Source: an uncultured Prochlorococcus sp.
Lineage (GTDB): Bacteria > Cyanobacteriota > Cyanobacteriia > PCC-6307 > Cyanobiaceae
Length of the DNA stretch: 64,000 nucleotides
NCBI RefSeq assembly: GCF_902536725.1
Contig: NZ_CACAYO010000001.1
Location: forward strand, 1 to 64,000
Direction: 5' to 3'
How positions within the stretch are numbered: position 1 is the first letter of the stretch; every line of letters starts with the position of its first letter. Shown here in pieces: positions 1-10,893 of this stretch. The notes below the pieces were generated by a model. It saw nothing but the letters and a program-made list of their open reading frames with translations. It was not told where the DNA came from and ran no database searches. The position numbers and the translations under genes were made by a program.

Positions 1-475
1 TTTCTTTCTTTCCATAGCCTAAGTCATTAAGAATTTTTATGGCATTAATACTTTTTTCAAAAACGCCAAAACCTCTTTGAAAATCAACATTATTTTTTTC
101 ATAACACGGTAGCGAAGCAGTAACTATCACTTTATATTTTGCAAGAAATTGAGGAAGATCTTCATAACCTTGTTCAAAAAAAATTGTCAAATTGCACCTA
201 TCAATAATATCAACTTGTTTTGTGCTCAAGCTGGTTATTAGGTTTTTAAATTCTGGGTGAAGTTCTGGCGCACCACCTGTAATATCTAGAGTCTTGATTT
301 TGTATTTTTCAATTATCTTTGGAATAAGAGATATCAATTCATTGGACATCTTTTCTGTCCTTAGGGGACTCGAATTGACATGACAATGTTTACATGCCTG
401 ATTGCATTTATAACCTATGTTAATTTGCAATGTTTCTATAGGTTCTTTATATATTGAGGGGAATTTTTCTTTCAT
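1..475 (-). CDS. arsS: ArsS-type radical SAM protein, N-terminal part (cut by window edge)
   Basis: Reading the minus strand from the ATG at 475 gives an open frame that runs off the left edge. Near residue 20 it carries CNQACKHC, the CxxxCxxC motif that binds the radical-SAM 4Fe-4S cluster, followed by a TGGAPE stretch that matches the SAM-binding GGE-like motif. This arrangement is typical of the ArsS (arsenosugar biosynthesis) family with a C-terminal DUF3641 domain; that domain lies outside the window. The gene starts 41 nt from the end of stpA on the same strand, so the two may be cotranscribed. The family call rests on the N-terminal 158 residues only. Confidence 0.75.
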   Translation of the reverse strand, partial: MKEKFPSIYKEPIETLQINIGYKCNQACKHCHVNSSPLRTEKMSNELISLIPKIIEKYKIKTLDITGGAPELHPEFKNLITSLSTKQVDIIDRCNLTIFFEQGYEDLPQFLAKYKVIVTASLPCYEKNNVDFQRGFGVFEKSINAIKILNDLGYGKKE

Positions 476-515
476 GAATCTATTACTTATAAATTGTCAT
501 TCGAAAATAAAAAAG

Positions 516-1766
516 TCAACAATTTTTTTTAAAGTTTGATCTTTCATTAGCAAGTTCAATAAACCAACTTATGTATTCTTGGGGACCATTTTTAAAAACT
601 ATGTCAAATTTTAAGTTGTCATGAACATCACTGATCCCTATTAAGCCAGTTTTTTTTACAGATGGTCTCTCAACTTCACCAGAACTACTATCTACAAAAA
701 TTATTTTATTCTTAATCCCAAATTCATTACCTAATATTTGTATAAATTCTAGAAAAGACCTGTCACTTCCTCCTCTTGAATAACTTTTTTCATCATTATT
801 TTCTTTTGATGTGACTGTGTCACCAACTCCTACAATCAAAGGCATATCTTCTTTTTGAATAGTTCTTTTGCATAAATCAATTTTTTCCGTAACAGAATTT
901 GGAGAATTTCTAAAATTAAAATTTCTTCCAAAAGGAGCTTTGCCAGTTTTATCCTCAATAAATTTATTTAAAAGAAATAAAACACCAGAGTCTTTAACTG
1001 CTCCTTTAATAAGTAATTGTATGTCTGTTGATCCGATATCATCTTGAGAAGAAAGTTTAATTGTTTCTCTACCATTTTTAATACCTAAATTTGGTGAAAT
1101 ATGAAGGAAAAATGAGTTTTTGAGACCTTCGGATTCAGCTTTTAAAATGATTTCATTCATCATTTTTTCAAAACTGATTTGAATAAGCTTTCTTTTATCA
1201 GAATCTTTAAGAACTAAATCAAATAGACTATTGAAATTAATAGTTGGCGAGAAGCGTGTCTCACATATTGATTTTGCTGCGTGAAAATTGATATCCTCTT
1301 GGCTAAGTTCAGGAAAAATATTCTTAACTATATAATTAAATTTTGGTTTTATTAAACTAGGTACTTTAGATAAAAAACTTAGTTCTTTTTCTGAGACTCC
1401 TTCAAAACTTGTTTCACCATTACTGTCTTGATACTCTACTCCGCAGGCAGCTAAACCTCTTAAATATAGTTCTTTGTTTTTAGGCTCAGTAGTGCTCCTC
1501 AAACTCCTCTCTATTATTCTGTTAACTCCCCTTGGACCTTCATGTTCTCCGCAAGTTAATACAAAGAATTCCTCAGCAAATTCTTTTACTGCATAGATAT
1601 ATTTTGATTCTAATTCTCTAGTCATTGGATCTTTAACTAAAGGGATACAAACTCCGTCAATATCTTGAATAAATAAGATATTTTTAGAAGAAATTAATTG
1701 TTTTTGTTCATTTAAATTACTTGCCATATATTCCATATTTATAATTATTTTTCTTTTAATTTCCAC
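516..1766 (-). CDS. stpA: glucosylglycerol-3-phosphate phosphatase, StpA/GgpP family
   Basis: This 416-residue soluble protein resembles StpA (GgpP), which removes phosphate from glucosylglycerol-phosphate to give the compatible solute glucosylglycerol. Residues 35-39 (DIDGV) are the HAD-type nucleophile motif. It is followed by VKDPMTRE and by GEHEGPRGVN, stretches I associate with StpA. Near the C-terminus, GVGDTVTS and GGSDRSFLEF supply the late acidic motif. Met11 or Met14 could be the true start, since the first residues are lysine/isoleucine rich. The partner synthase GgpS is not in this window, so the substrate could also be another glycosyl-phosphate. It is divergent from the Rossmann protein at 1857. 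Confidence 0.8.
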   Translation of the reverse strand: MEIKRKIIINMEYMASNLNEQKQLISSKNILFIQDIDGVCIPLVKDPMTRELESKYIYAVKEFAEEFFVLTCGEHEGPRGVNRIIERSLRSTTEPKNKELYLRGLAACGVEYQDSNGETSFEGVSEKELSFLSKVPSLIKPKFNYIVKNIFPELSQEDINFHAAKSICETRFSPTINFNSLFDLVLKDSDKRKLIQISFEKMMNEIILKAESEGLKNSFFLHISPNLGIKNGRETIKLSSQDDIGSTDIQLLIKGAVKDSGVLFLLNKFIEDKTGKAPFGRNFNFRNSPNSVTEKIDLCKRTIQKEDMPLIVGVGDTVTSKENNDEKSYSRGGSDRSFLEFIQILGNEFGIKNKIIFVDSSSGEVERPSVKKTGLIGISDVHDNLKFDIVFKNGPQEYISWFIELANERSNFKKNC

Positions 1767-1856
1767 TTTTTCAGAAATTATAAATTAAAAAACTCAATAT
1801 TTTCAATAAATAATTTGCTATGGTCAAGAATTGCTTTAATGTAGAAAAATGTTGGT

Positions 1857-3404
1857 ATGGGTAAGAAATTAAAAAATTATCAAGAGTTTCCAAAAATGAA
1901 GAATAATTTCGTAGAAAACATCAAAGATGAAAAATATTTTTATTCATTGATTAAAAATATAGAGAATAGCAAAGTTGGATTTTACAGTGTTGGTTTATAT
2001 CCTGCATCACTAGCATACAACTGTGCTATGCATGGAAAATCAAATAATATTATCTTGGCTCCTAGGGAAGATAGAGATTTGTTAGGTGCTTTCTCAAATG
2101 ATGTTATTTCTGATATGGACAATGAGATTATTGAGAAGATTAAGAGAATGGGAAATTATTCTTCAGAGGAAAAAATAAAGTCTTTTGACTTAAAAGATCT
2201 TATCTTGAAATGTGAGATAGTTATTCTTGCTTCAAATAGTAATCACATACAAGATGATGTTAAAAATGCTTTAGAACTCAGAAAAAATTTAAAAAAAGAA
2301 AATGTGGTTTTGGGCTGTTTAGTCGGTTCTTTTTGTATTGATAATAAAAATAAAAACCCTTTTATTCTTTGTAATAAATATCCAAATTTAGCTTTTTTTA
2401 CAGGATTTCATCGTCACGGAGCTTTACGAAATCCTAATGATAGTTTTACTGCAAATTTCTGCCATCCTGATGCGCTAACAGCATTAATAGGGGCACGCAT
2501 TTTGAATCAATTATCACCGAAAATTCAAGTTTCTCCTGGAGTTCACAATATTGAATGTCAATATATAAAATCAATAAAAAATATCTCATCAATATTTGCA
2601 GGTTTTGTAAATAACTTTCATTCCGATAAGCCAGGAATGCTGCCTACCATTAATACGATTTTGTTAACTCAATGTTTAGATCAAGCCGCATCAGTATCAA
2701 AAAAAGTTAGAAAAGAAAATAAATTAGAGAATAAATATCTTTCATTAAAAGAACTTGGTTATGGAGAAGAAATAATTAGTGCAAGGGAAATAATTAATGA
2801 TAAATTTTGTGAAAAAGGAGATTATACTTTTTCTCAATTAAATGCTGTTAAGGCTGATGTTTTAGGGAGTATGACTCTACCAACTGAAGGAAAACCAACA
2901 CGGAATTTTCAAGCAGGACAAGTTTTATCAGATATGCTTTTACAACTCAACAGATGTCCAAAAGATGTCTCAGAATTTGTAAATTGGTGTAATAAATATT
3001 CTCTCAGTCAAGGAGGTTTAGAAGGTCTAAAATCTTTAAAATTTTGGCCAGACATTTATAAAGAATTCAAAATTAAAAATAACAATTGTTCAATGATTAA
3101 TTTGATTTATTTATGCTTTAATGCAAATTCAGAAGAAAAAAAAGAAATTTATAAGGTTTTAATAAGTTCAGAAGAAATCACTAATTTTTGCCAAGAATCT
3201 GTGAAATCTGAATTATCTATCGAACTAAATGAAAAATTAAAAGGAGATTATCTTTTTGATGATATTGAAAACTTTTATAAGAAATTATTTATTAACGAAG
3301 AACAAATAGCCTCTAAAAAAAATAAATATATTAATCAAATTTCTAAAAAAAATCCTAGTTATATCAATGTATTGAAAATTATTAATAAATATTTTAATAA
3401 TTGA
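1857..3404 (+). CDS. Rossmann-fold NAD(P)-binding protein, possibly glycerol-3-phosphate dehydrogenase-like
   Basis: This 515-residue protein has a nucleotide-binding start at residues 40-60 (VGFYSVGLYPASLAYNCAMHG), a variant glycine-rich loop, then a second hydrophobic strand (VILASNSNHI) as in 6-phosphogluconate or glycerol-3-phosphate dehydrogenases. The middle and C-terminal parts are helical and lysine rich. It is divergent from stpA, and glycerol-3-phosphate is a precursor of glucosylglycerol, so a role in osmolyte metabolism is plausible but inferred only from position. The dinucleotide loop is not canonical GxGxxG, so cofactor binding is unproven. Confidence 0.45.
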   Translation: MGKKLKNYQEFPKMKNNFVENIKDEKYFYSLIKNIENSKVGFYSVGLYPASLAYNCAMHGKSNNIILAPREDRDLLGAFSNDVISDMDNEIIEKIKRMGNYSSEEKIKSFDLKDLILKCEIVILASNSNHIQDDVKNALELRKNLKKENVVLGCLVGSFCIDNKNKNPFILCNKYPNLAFFTGFHRHGALRNPNDSFTANFCHPDALTALIGARILNQLSPKIQVSPGVHNIECQYIKSIKNISSIFAGFVNNFHSDKPGMLPTINTILLTQCLDQAASVSKKVRKENKLENKYLSLKELGYGEEIISAREIINDKFCEKGDYTFSQLNAVKADVLGSMTLPTEGKPTRNFQAGQVLSDMLLQLNRCPKDVSEFVNWCNKYSLSQGGLEGLKSLKFWPDIYKEFKIKNNNCSMINLIYLCFNANSEEKKEIYKVLISSEEITNFCQESVKSELSIELNEKLKGDYLFDDIENFYKKLFINEEQIASKKNKYINQISKKNPSYINVLKIINKYFNN

Positions 3405-3453
3405 TTATTTTTCAATTTGCTAGAAAGCATAATTCTTAATTTATTTACTAATC

Positions 3454-4155
3454 TTGATTGCAGGGTTAGAATTATTATGGTTTAAAAGGTTTTTTTTGAA
3501 AAAGGAATTAACTCATCGTTCTCATGAACTTAAAGCTCTTGGTTGGAATCAAGAAGACTTAACAAGATACGAAGATTTATGGGACTATAGTCAAAGATGG
3601 GGATTAATAAATTTAGAAAGAGAAGACAGACAGTTTTTAAAGAAGGCAGAAAAGTTACTCCCAAAGATCCAAAATAAAAAGATATCCGTTAAAAAAACTA
3701 TTGAAGAAAAATCTTATTATCTATGGTTAAAATTTTACCTCGATGAAATTACTATTTTTAGTAATTCTAATCTTCCAAAAAATAAATATGGTGTTTGGAC
3801 ACTCTTAATTGAAGAGGAAATAAAACTTCTTAAGGAATTACAACCAGTTATGGGTCTTCCAGATACTTTAAAAGCTAAGAATCTATTTGAAAATAGAAAA
3901 GAGCTTATAGATAAAGCTTTTAGCGAATTTAATGCTAAGAACAATGATAAGTGTTTCAATTTTGATGAGGTTCTTAACAACTCTGAAAAAGATGTAAGTA
4001 AGAATTGGAAATCAATTTCTGAAAAAGATCCTGAGGCGAATAAAACTTTTCCAATAATTGATTCTGTAAATATTGAGAAACTCAGATCTGCGATAAAAGA
4101 TAATTTAAGTTCATATATGAACGATAATTACCCCTCATTAAAAAAGGATTTATAA
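3454..4155 (+). CDS. conserved hypothetical protein
   Basis: Soluble, highly charged 233-residue protein with no family I recognise. The frame begins at a TTG (3454) with no clear Shine-Dalgarno. The early WFKRFFLKKELTHRSHELKALGW stretch contains another TTG at 3496 that could be the true start. The sequence is tryptophan- and lysine-rich and predicted mostly helical. It sits 72 nt before metY on the same strand, behind a T-rich stretch (4156-4195) that may slow or end transcription. Confidence 0.6.
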   Translation: MIAGLELLWFKRFFLKKELTHRSHELKALGWNQEDLTRYEDLWDYSQRWGLINLEREDRQFLKKAEKLLPKIQNKKISVKKTIEEKSYYLWLKFYLDEITIFSNSNLPKNKYGVWTLLIEEEIKLLKELQPVMGLPDTLKAKNLFENRKELIDKAFSEFNAKNNDKCFNFDEVLNNSEKDVSKNWKSISEKDPEANKTFPIIDSVNIEKLRSAIKDNLSSYMNDNYPSLKKDL

Positions 4156-4211
4156 ATTTTTATCTTTTTTTTGTTTTTTTTTGGGACTTTTTTAAGTTAA
4201 ATAGATAATAG

Positions 4212-5555
<1,344 letters not shown>

Positions 5556-5568
5556 GAAAGGAGATTTA

Positions 5569-6459
5569 TTGGCTTTAATAATTCCTAGTAACTATCACAA
5601 GATTAGTGATGTTGAGAAAAATCATATATCTTGGATCGAACCAGAATTGGCAAAAAGACAAGATATACGTCCTCTTAGGATTGGTATTTTAAATATCATG
5701 CCTCTAGGCAAGCAGTATGAATTTAACTTGCTGCATCCACTTGGTTTATCTCCCCTTCAAATTGAGCCAGTTTGGATAAAGCTTAAAACTCACTCCTATA
5801 AAACATGGGATCTTAATCATCTGAATAATCTATACATTAATTGGGAAGAAGCAAATAATCCAGAACCGTTAGATGGAATCATTATTACTGGAGCACCTAT
5901 TGAACACCTAGCCTTTGAGGAGGTTAAGTATTGGGATGAATTTGTAAAAATTGTAAATGAAGCCAGAAATTCTTGTGCGAGTACTCTTGGATTATGTTGG
6001 GCTGGCTTTGCGCTGGCTTATTTAGCAGGAGTTAATAAGCAAGTTTTTGATAGGAAATTATTTGGGGTATTCCCTTTAAAAAGTCTTGTTCCAGGACACC
6101 CTTTGATGGGTACGCAAGATGATGAATTTATATGTCCTCAAAGTAGATTTGCTGGATTACCAGATTTGGAAATGGAAAAAGCCCAAAAAGAAGGGAAATT
6201 GAATTTGTTAGCTTATGGAGAAAACGTTGGATATACAATATTTGAATCTAATGATCAAAAACAACTTATGCATTTAGGTCATCCTGAATATACGGTGCAT
6301 AGAATTATTAGTGAAGTTGAAAGAGACAAAGAAAAGGGAGATGTTCCTCCTCCTAAAAATTTTGATCCAAATAGTTCAAAAACCGCTTGGAGGTCTCATA
6401 GGAATTTGCTTTTTCAGCAATGGCTTTGGTTCTGTTATCAACAAGTTAGTCTTAATTAA
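5569..6459 (+). CDS. metA: homoserine O-acetyltransferase (MetA family)
   Basis: Acylates homoserine, the committed step of methionine synthesis. The catalytic cysteine is C143 in GLCWAGFA; the His and Glu partners are in HLGHPEYTVHR. At the position known to set acyl-CoA choice (Glu111 in Bacillus cereus, Gly111 in E. coli) this protein has Glu112 in TGAPIEH, which points to acetyl-CoA and so fits the MetY upstream. The start is TTG with a good Shine-Dalgarno (GGAAAGGAG at 5555-5563). It ends 5 nt before the convergent SulP gene. Confidence 0.93.
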   Translation: MALIIPSNYHKISDVEKNHISWIEPELAKRQDIRPLRIGILNIMPLGKQYEFNLLHPLGLSPLQIEPVWIKLKTHSYKTWDLNHLNNLYINWEEANNPEPLDGIIITGAPIEHLAFEEVKYWDEFVKIVNEARNSCASTLGLCWAGFALAYLAGVNKQVFDRKLFGVFPLKSLVPGHPLMGTQDDEFICPQSRFAGLPDLEMEKAQKEGKLNLLAYGENVGYTIFESNDQKQLMHLGHPEYTVHRIISEVERDKEKGDVPPPKNFDPNSSKTAWRSHRNLLFQQWLWFCYQQVSLN

Positions 6460-6464
6460 CTTTT

Positions 6465-8030
6465 TTAATGAGTGCTTTCCAAACCACCTAGTCTTTCAAA
6501 TAAGTTAAGACTTTCTTTATTTAATCCTACAATTTCAACTTTAGAACCACCATTCTGGAACTTTCTAATAATTTGCTCAAGAGCAACTACGCCACTTTGG
6601 TCCCAAATATGAGCTAAAGACATATCAATTACAATATTTTCTGGATGTTCATGAATATCAAATCCTTGTAAGAAATAAATTTTACTTACAAAAAATAATT
6701 GTCCTTTTACTTTGTAGGTAGTCAAATTATTTTCTTTATCTCTTGAGACAGTTATAACTTTTGCGACTTTTCTGCTGAAAAGGATTGCAGCTAATGCAAC
6801 TCCAGCAATAACTCCAAGTGCAAGATTATGAGGTTTTGTCAGCATTGTAACCGCAAAAGTCATAAGCATTACTGCAGTATCACTTTTAGGTATCTTTCTA
6901 ATATTTTTTAATCCATTTATATCTGCTGTACTTATTGCGATCGTTATCATGATTGCTACTAAAGCCGCCATTGGTATTGCTCCAATCCAAGACTTCAAGA
7001 GAATAATCATAATTAGTAGAGATATACCTGAGGAGAGAGTTGATAATCTAGATTTACCACCATTTTCAGTATTCATAACAGATTGCCCAACTAGGGCACA
7101 TCCTGCCATTCCACCAAATAAGGATGCCACAATATTTGCGATTCCCTGCCCTCTTGCTTCTTTATTTTTATTAGAACTTGTATCAGTTACATCGTCTAAA
7201 ATGTCTTGAGTTAAAAAGGTTTCCATTAAACCTACGAGAGATATTGCGAGTGAAGTCGGTAAAATGATTCCTAATGTTTCAAGACTAAAAGGTACTTTCC
7301 CATTTTCTATTGATCCAAAAGGAAGAGAAATACTTGGTAATCCATCAGGTAAATTACCCAAATCGCTGACTGTTGGGACATCTAGATTCAAGAATATGCT
7401 TATGAGAGTAATTACTACTATCGCGATAAGTTGAGATGGGACCACTTTTGTGATTTTTGGAAGCCCATAAATAATTATTAATCCTAGGATTACAAGAATC
7501 CAAACTACTGGGATCTGAGAGTTAACTGGATACTGACTCAAAGTTTGTTCAATTAATCCTTTTGATTCTTTAATACCTATTCCTAACTGAGGTAGTTGTG
7601 CCTGAAATATTAAAAGCGCCAGTGCATTTACAAATCCACTTAATACTCCCGTTGGCACGAATCGCATTTGGTAGGCAAGTCTTAAATATCCCCAAAGAAT
7701 TTGGAAAATTCCAGTTAATATCCCAGCCGCAATAAGATATGAGACACCTAATCCAGGAGCTTGTGATTCTCCATAAGCAACAAGTCCAGTCATCAAAAGA
7801 GCTGTTGAACCTGTAGCTGAAGTGATCATCCCCCTTCTTCCTCCAACAATCGCAATTGTTATAGATAAGCAAAATGCACCAAAAAGGCCAACTTTAGGAT
7901 CTACACCAGCTATACCTGAAAAAGCAATTGCTTCAGGGATCATTGCAAAAGCAACAACTAAGCCTGAGAGAATATTTGACTTTGGATCATCTAACCAATT
8001 TTTAGATAAATATCTTGAGAAATTTGACAT
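6465..8030 (-). CDS. SulP-family anion transporter with STAS domain
   Basis: A 521-residue inner-membrane transporter. About 11-12 hydrophobic helices span residues 15-430, beginning with the SulP signature around VVAFAMIPEAIAFSGIAGVDP. A C-terminal STAS domain (about residues 435-515, with NIVIDMSLAHIWDQSGV) follows. SulP proteins move sulfate or bicarbonate. Its place next to metY-metA, and the general lack of a sulfate ABC transporter in this genus, favour sulfate, but bicarbonate cannot be excluded. It is 30 nt downstream of the FAD oxidoreductase on the same strand. Confidence 0.85.
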   Translation of the reverse strand: MSNFSRYLSKNWLDDPKSNILSGLVVAFAMIPEAIAFSGIAGVDPKVGLFGAFCLSITIAIVGGRRGMITSATGSTALLMTGLVAYGESQAPGLGVSYLIAAGILTGIFQILWGYLRLAYQMRFVPTGVLSGFVNALALLIFQAQLPQLGIGIKESKGLIEQTLSQYPVNSQIPVVWILVILGLIIIYGLPKITKVVPSQLIAIVVITLISIFLNLDVPTVSDLGNLPDGLPSISLPFGSIENGKVPFSLETLGIILPTSLAISLVGLMETFLTQDILDDVTDTSSNKNKEARGQGIANIVASLFGGMAGCALVGQSVMNTENGGKSRLSTLSSGISLLIMIILLKSWIGAIPMAALVAIMITIAISTADINGLKNIRKIPKSDTAVMLMTFAVTMLTKPHNLALGVIAGVALAAILFSRKVAKVITVSRDKENNLTTYKVKGQLFFVSKIYFLQGFDIHEHPENIVIDMSLAHIWDQSGVVALEQIIRKFQNGGSKVEIVGLNKESLNLFERLGGLESTH

Positions 8031-8060
8031 TTTAAGTTTCTTTATAATAAAGAAGTTACC

Positions 8061-9341
8061 TCATAAAGGAGGCAAAATACCTTGTGGGTCAAAAATATTC
8101 TTTAAAGTTTTTAATTCATTCATTCTATCTCCAAAGGCTAATGTAATTTCTTCATCATGAGAATTCAAATGATTATGCAATTGGGCTAAGTGAATATTTG
8201 GATAAAACTTTTTTAGCTTGCTCCACGATTTATAAATCCATTCCAAAGCGACTTCTTTTTCTTGAAGATCATTTTTTTTCCATGATGCATATATCCATGG
8301 TTTCCAAGTGCTTTTTCTATGAACAAAAAAGCTTGAGCCATGATTTAACTTTTTAGTTTTGCAACCTAATTGTTGAGAAGCAATGTAACAGGAATTATTA
8401 GGTTTATTATCCATTATTTCATCCAAACATTCTATAAAAAGTGGGATATCATTTTTTAAATCTTCTCCAAGAAGACTAATTACCTCAGAATGGTTATTTG
8501 CATTCAGCTCATATAAATTCAATTCCTTAGGGAAGAAATTTATTTTGTTAAAGTTTTCATAAAATTGTTTTTCTAGAGTAGGGTATTTTTCTAGAAGCAT
8601 TAGGCATTCTTCTGTTCTTTTATCCTCTAAATTATTTTTGAGTTCAACTAAAATATATATGTAAATTTTTTGGGCATAAATCCATTGAAGACTAATATTT
8701 TCTGGAAATTCCTCTGATAGTTTTATTATTTCTGTAAGTTCATTTAGATTTACAAATCCTTCAATAACCTTAATTGAATTAGATTGGATAGTCTTAAGTT
8801 CTATTTCAGTAATAATTGAAAAGAAGGGTGCTGCGCCTTTAATTCCTTCCCAAATTAATTGTTCTTCTGTATTTATTTGATTTTTTTTTAAAGAAATAAA
8901 TGTGCCATTACCCAGGAAACCTTTTATTGATTCAATATTATCAATGGCTAATCCGTAGGCTCTACTCAGCGGGCTTACTCCACCAGTAAGTATATAGCCT
9001 GCTCCAGGAAGTTTAGAAAGTCCGATTGGAAAACTTCGATTATATTTTTGTAAATGATTTAATAGATCCCCCATTATTACACCACCTCCAATTGTTACTA
9101 AATTGGTTTTTCTATCTAGATGAATTTTGCTGTGATTTTTTCTTAGATCAAGAGTTGTAAAACCATTTTTTGCACAGCTAGAAGTTGTACCTCCACTACA
9201 CACGCAAAGGTGCTCGAATTTTTCGTAAGAATAGTTATCCTCATTAAATAAGGATTCATCCACGTCATAAATTAATTTCTTTAATTTTGCATCCTTTGAG
9301 TTAATATTTGGAACTTTAAGCAAGTTATTATTATTTTTCAC
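8061..9341 (-). CDS. FAD-binding oxidoreductase (FAD_binding_4 type)
   Basis: A 426-residue protein with an N-terminal PP-loop FAD domain: CVCSGGTTSSCAKNGFTTLDLRK, then TIGGGVIMGDLLNHL and GAGYILTGGVSPLSRAYGLAIDNI, which is the usual order in this family. The C-terminus (AQLHNHLNSHDEE...DPQGILPPL) resembles the BBE-type end seen in berberine-bridge-like enzymes. The substrate is unknown. It lies upstream of the SulP gene in the same orientation and is divergent from the cbiX-like gene. Confidence 0.75.
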   Translation of the reverse strand: MKNNNNLLKVPNINSKDAKLKKLIYDVDESLFNEDNYSYEKFEHLCVCSGGTTSSCAKNGFTTLDLRKNHSKIHLDRKTNLVTIGGGVIMGDLLNHLQKYNRSFPIGLSKLPGAGYILTGGVSPLSRAYGLAIDNIESIKGFLGNGTFISLKKNQINTEEQLIWEGIKGAAPFFSIITEIELKTIQSNSIKVIEGFVNLNELTEIIKLSEEFPENISLQWIYAQKIYIYILVELKNNLEDKRTEECLMLLEKYPTLEKQFYENFNKINFFPKELNLYELNANNHSEVISLLGEDLKNDIPLFIECLDEIMDNKPNNSCYIASQQLGCKTKKLNHGSSFFVHRKSTWKPWIYASWKKNDLQEKEVALEWIYKSWSKLKKFYPNIHLAQLHNHLNSHDEEITLAFGDRMNELKTLKNIFDPQGILPPL

Positions 9342-9382
9342 TACATGATATTGATCTTTACTATTATGGTATAAGTAATAAT

Positions 9383-10513
9383 TTGAATTTGGATAATTTA
9401 GATTTGAAGTTAAACAATCAAGTTGCGATACTTATCTGTGGACATGGAAGTAGAAATAAATTAGCCATTACTGAATTTCAAGAATTAACTAATTTCATCC
9501 AAAAAAGATATCCAAACTTTTTAGTTGAATATGGTTTCTTGGAATTTGCAAAGCCTTCGATTGTTGATGCTTTAGACAAGTTAAAAGATCTTTCTATAAA
9601 AAAAGTAATTGCAATACCTGCAATGCTTTTCGCTGCTGGTCATGTAAAAAATGATATACCTAGCTTGCTTATGAATTATTCAAGTAAAACAGGAATTGAA
9701 ATAACTTATGGAAGAGAATTAGGTATCAATAATTTAATGATTAGTGCAGCTTGTGAAAGAGTAAAAGATGTATTTAAACAAAAAAATAATCTCAAACCTG
9801 AAGAATCATTATTAGTTGTGGTGGGTAGAGGCTCTTCTGACCCAGATGCGAATTCCAATGTTTCAAAAATTACGAGAATGATCGTAGAGGGTGTTGGTTT
9901 AGGGTGGGGGGAAACAGTTTTTTCTGGAGTAACTTTCCCCCTTGTTGAACCTGGCTTGAAAAATGTTGTGAGACTTGGTTATAAAAATATAATTGTTTTC
10001 CCTTATTTCCTTTTCTCAGGTGTCCTTGTTACAAGAATAAAAAGACAAAGTGATTTAGTTGCGATTAATAATCCAAATATTTCATTTATACATGCAAAAT
10101 ATCTTTCATCACAGTCTTATGTGGTCGATACTTTTGTAGAAAGGATTGAAGAGATTCTTAATAACGAAGGTAATAATTTTATGAATTGCTCAACTTGTAA
10201 ATATAGATCAAATTTATTTGGCTTTGAAAAAGAAGTTGGAATGGTCCAGGAAAGTCATCATCACCATGTAGAGGGCTTAGGTATAAGCTGTGATTTATGT
10301 GATCCTGAATGTAGTGGTGCTTGTGAAATACAAAATCAAATCCCAACTCATAATCAAGAAAAATCAGACACAGGAGTAGGTGATTACTTAGAACATGAAC
10401 ATGTAGAGGCTCATCAACATGAACATAATCATCATCACAATCACCATAGTATTTATCCAAATTCAAAACATCCTTTAGGACCTGTCACGCTTCGCTTGCC
10501 TAATAAAGACTAA
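9383..10513 (+). CDS. cbiX: sirohydrochlorin chelatase (CbiX-like) with Cys/His-rich tail
   Basis: Inserts metal into sirohydrochlorin for cobalamin or siroheme. Two tandem CbiX/SirB halves cover residues 14-265. The first has ICGHGSR with the metal-binding His21, and FAAGHVKNDIP; the second begins VVVGRGSSDPDAN. After residue 270 comes a tail absent from short CbiX proteins: Cys motifs (CSTCKYR; CDLCDPECSGAC), then a histidine-rich end with more than ten His before HPLGPVTLR. Start is TTG at 9383. The B12-dependent NrdJ elsewhere in the window gives a reason for cobalt chelation. The tail may store or deliver metal, which is inference. Confidence 0.85.
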   Translation: MNLDNLDLKLNNQVAILICGHGSRNKLAITEFQELTNFIQKRYPNFLVEYGFLEFAKPSIVDALDKLKDLSIKKVIAIPAMLFAAGHVKNDIPSLLMNYSSKTGIEITYGRELGINNLMISAACERVKDVFKQKNNLKPEESLLVVVGRGSSDPDANSNVSKITRMIVEGVGLGWGETVFSGVTFPLVEPGLKNVVRLGYKNIIVFPYFLFSGVLVTRIKRQSDLVAINNPNISFIHAKYLSSQSYVVDTFVERIEEILNNEGNNFMNCSTCKYRSNLFGFEKEVGMVQESHHHHVEGLGISCDLCDPECSGACEIQNQIPTHNQEKSDTGVGDYLEHEHVEAHQHEHNHHHNHHSIYPNSKHPLGPVTLRLPNKD

Positions 10514-10893
10514 ATCTTAAGAAAATCCGTTGAAATCAATGAATCACCTGTCTCTTTCTCGACTTAGTCTTAATAGACTCAGTATATATAAGTATTCTTA
10601 ATATAAAATAGTGAAAGTATTTTGAGCTAGATTTTCCACAATTTGCAGGTTGTTTTCCACGTCCAAATCCACATGGGATTAGAAATCCCAGTAGCTTTAA
10701 AAAAAAACAGGACTTCAACACTATTGTTGACTTTTTTTAAAAATCCAATCAATTTCCTTATCTAAAAAGTAAATTTTTTAAAAATCTATTTATAACATGA
10801 GTCTCATTTGATAATTTGAAAAGTTAATATGCAGATTTTTTTTGATTTTTTTTGAAAAAAATATCATTATATTGATGAAAAAAATATAAATCT
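10514..10893. other. 380-bp intergenic region with DnaA-box-like sites and a hairpin
   Basis: No convincing gene was found here. It contains TTTTCCACA (10632-10640), TTTTCCACG (10653-10661) and AAATCCACA (10665-10673), and immediately after them a short palindrome TGGGATTAGAAATCCCA (10674-10690). The remainder is AT-rich and precedes the DUF2811 gene. Confidence 0.5.

Noticed and set aside
10179-10466. Antisense frame inside the cbiX His-rich tail
   Set aside because: Its His/Asp richness is simply the complement of the CAT/CAC codons of the sense gene.
10536-10721. 61-codon minus-strand open frame downstream of cbiX
   Set aside because: Low-complexity, no recognisable pattern, and it overlaps the DnaA-box-like cluster; it looks like chance in AT-rich DNA.
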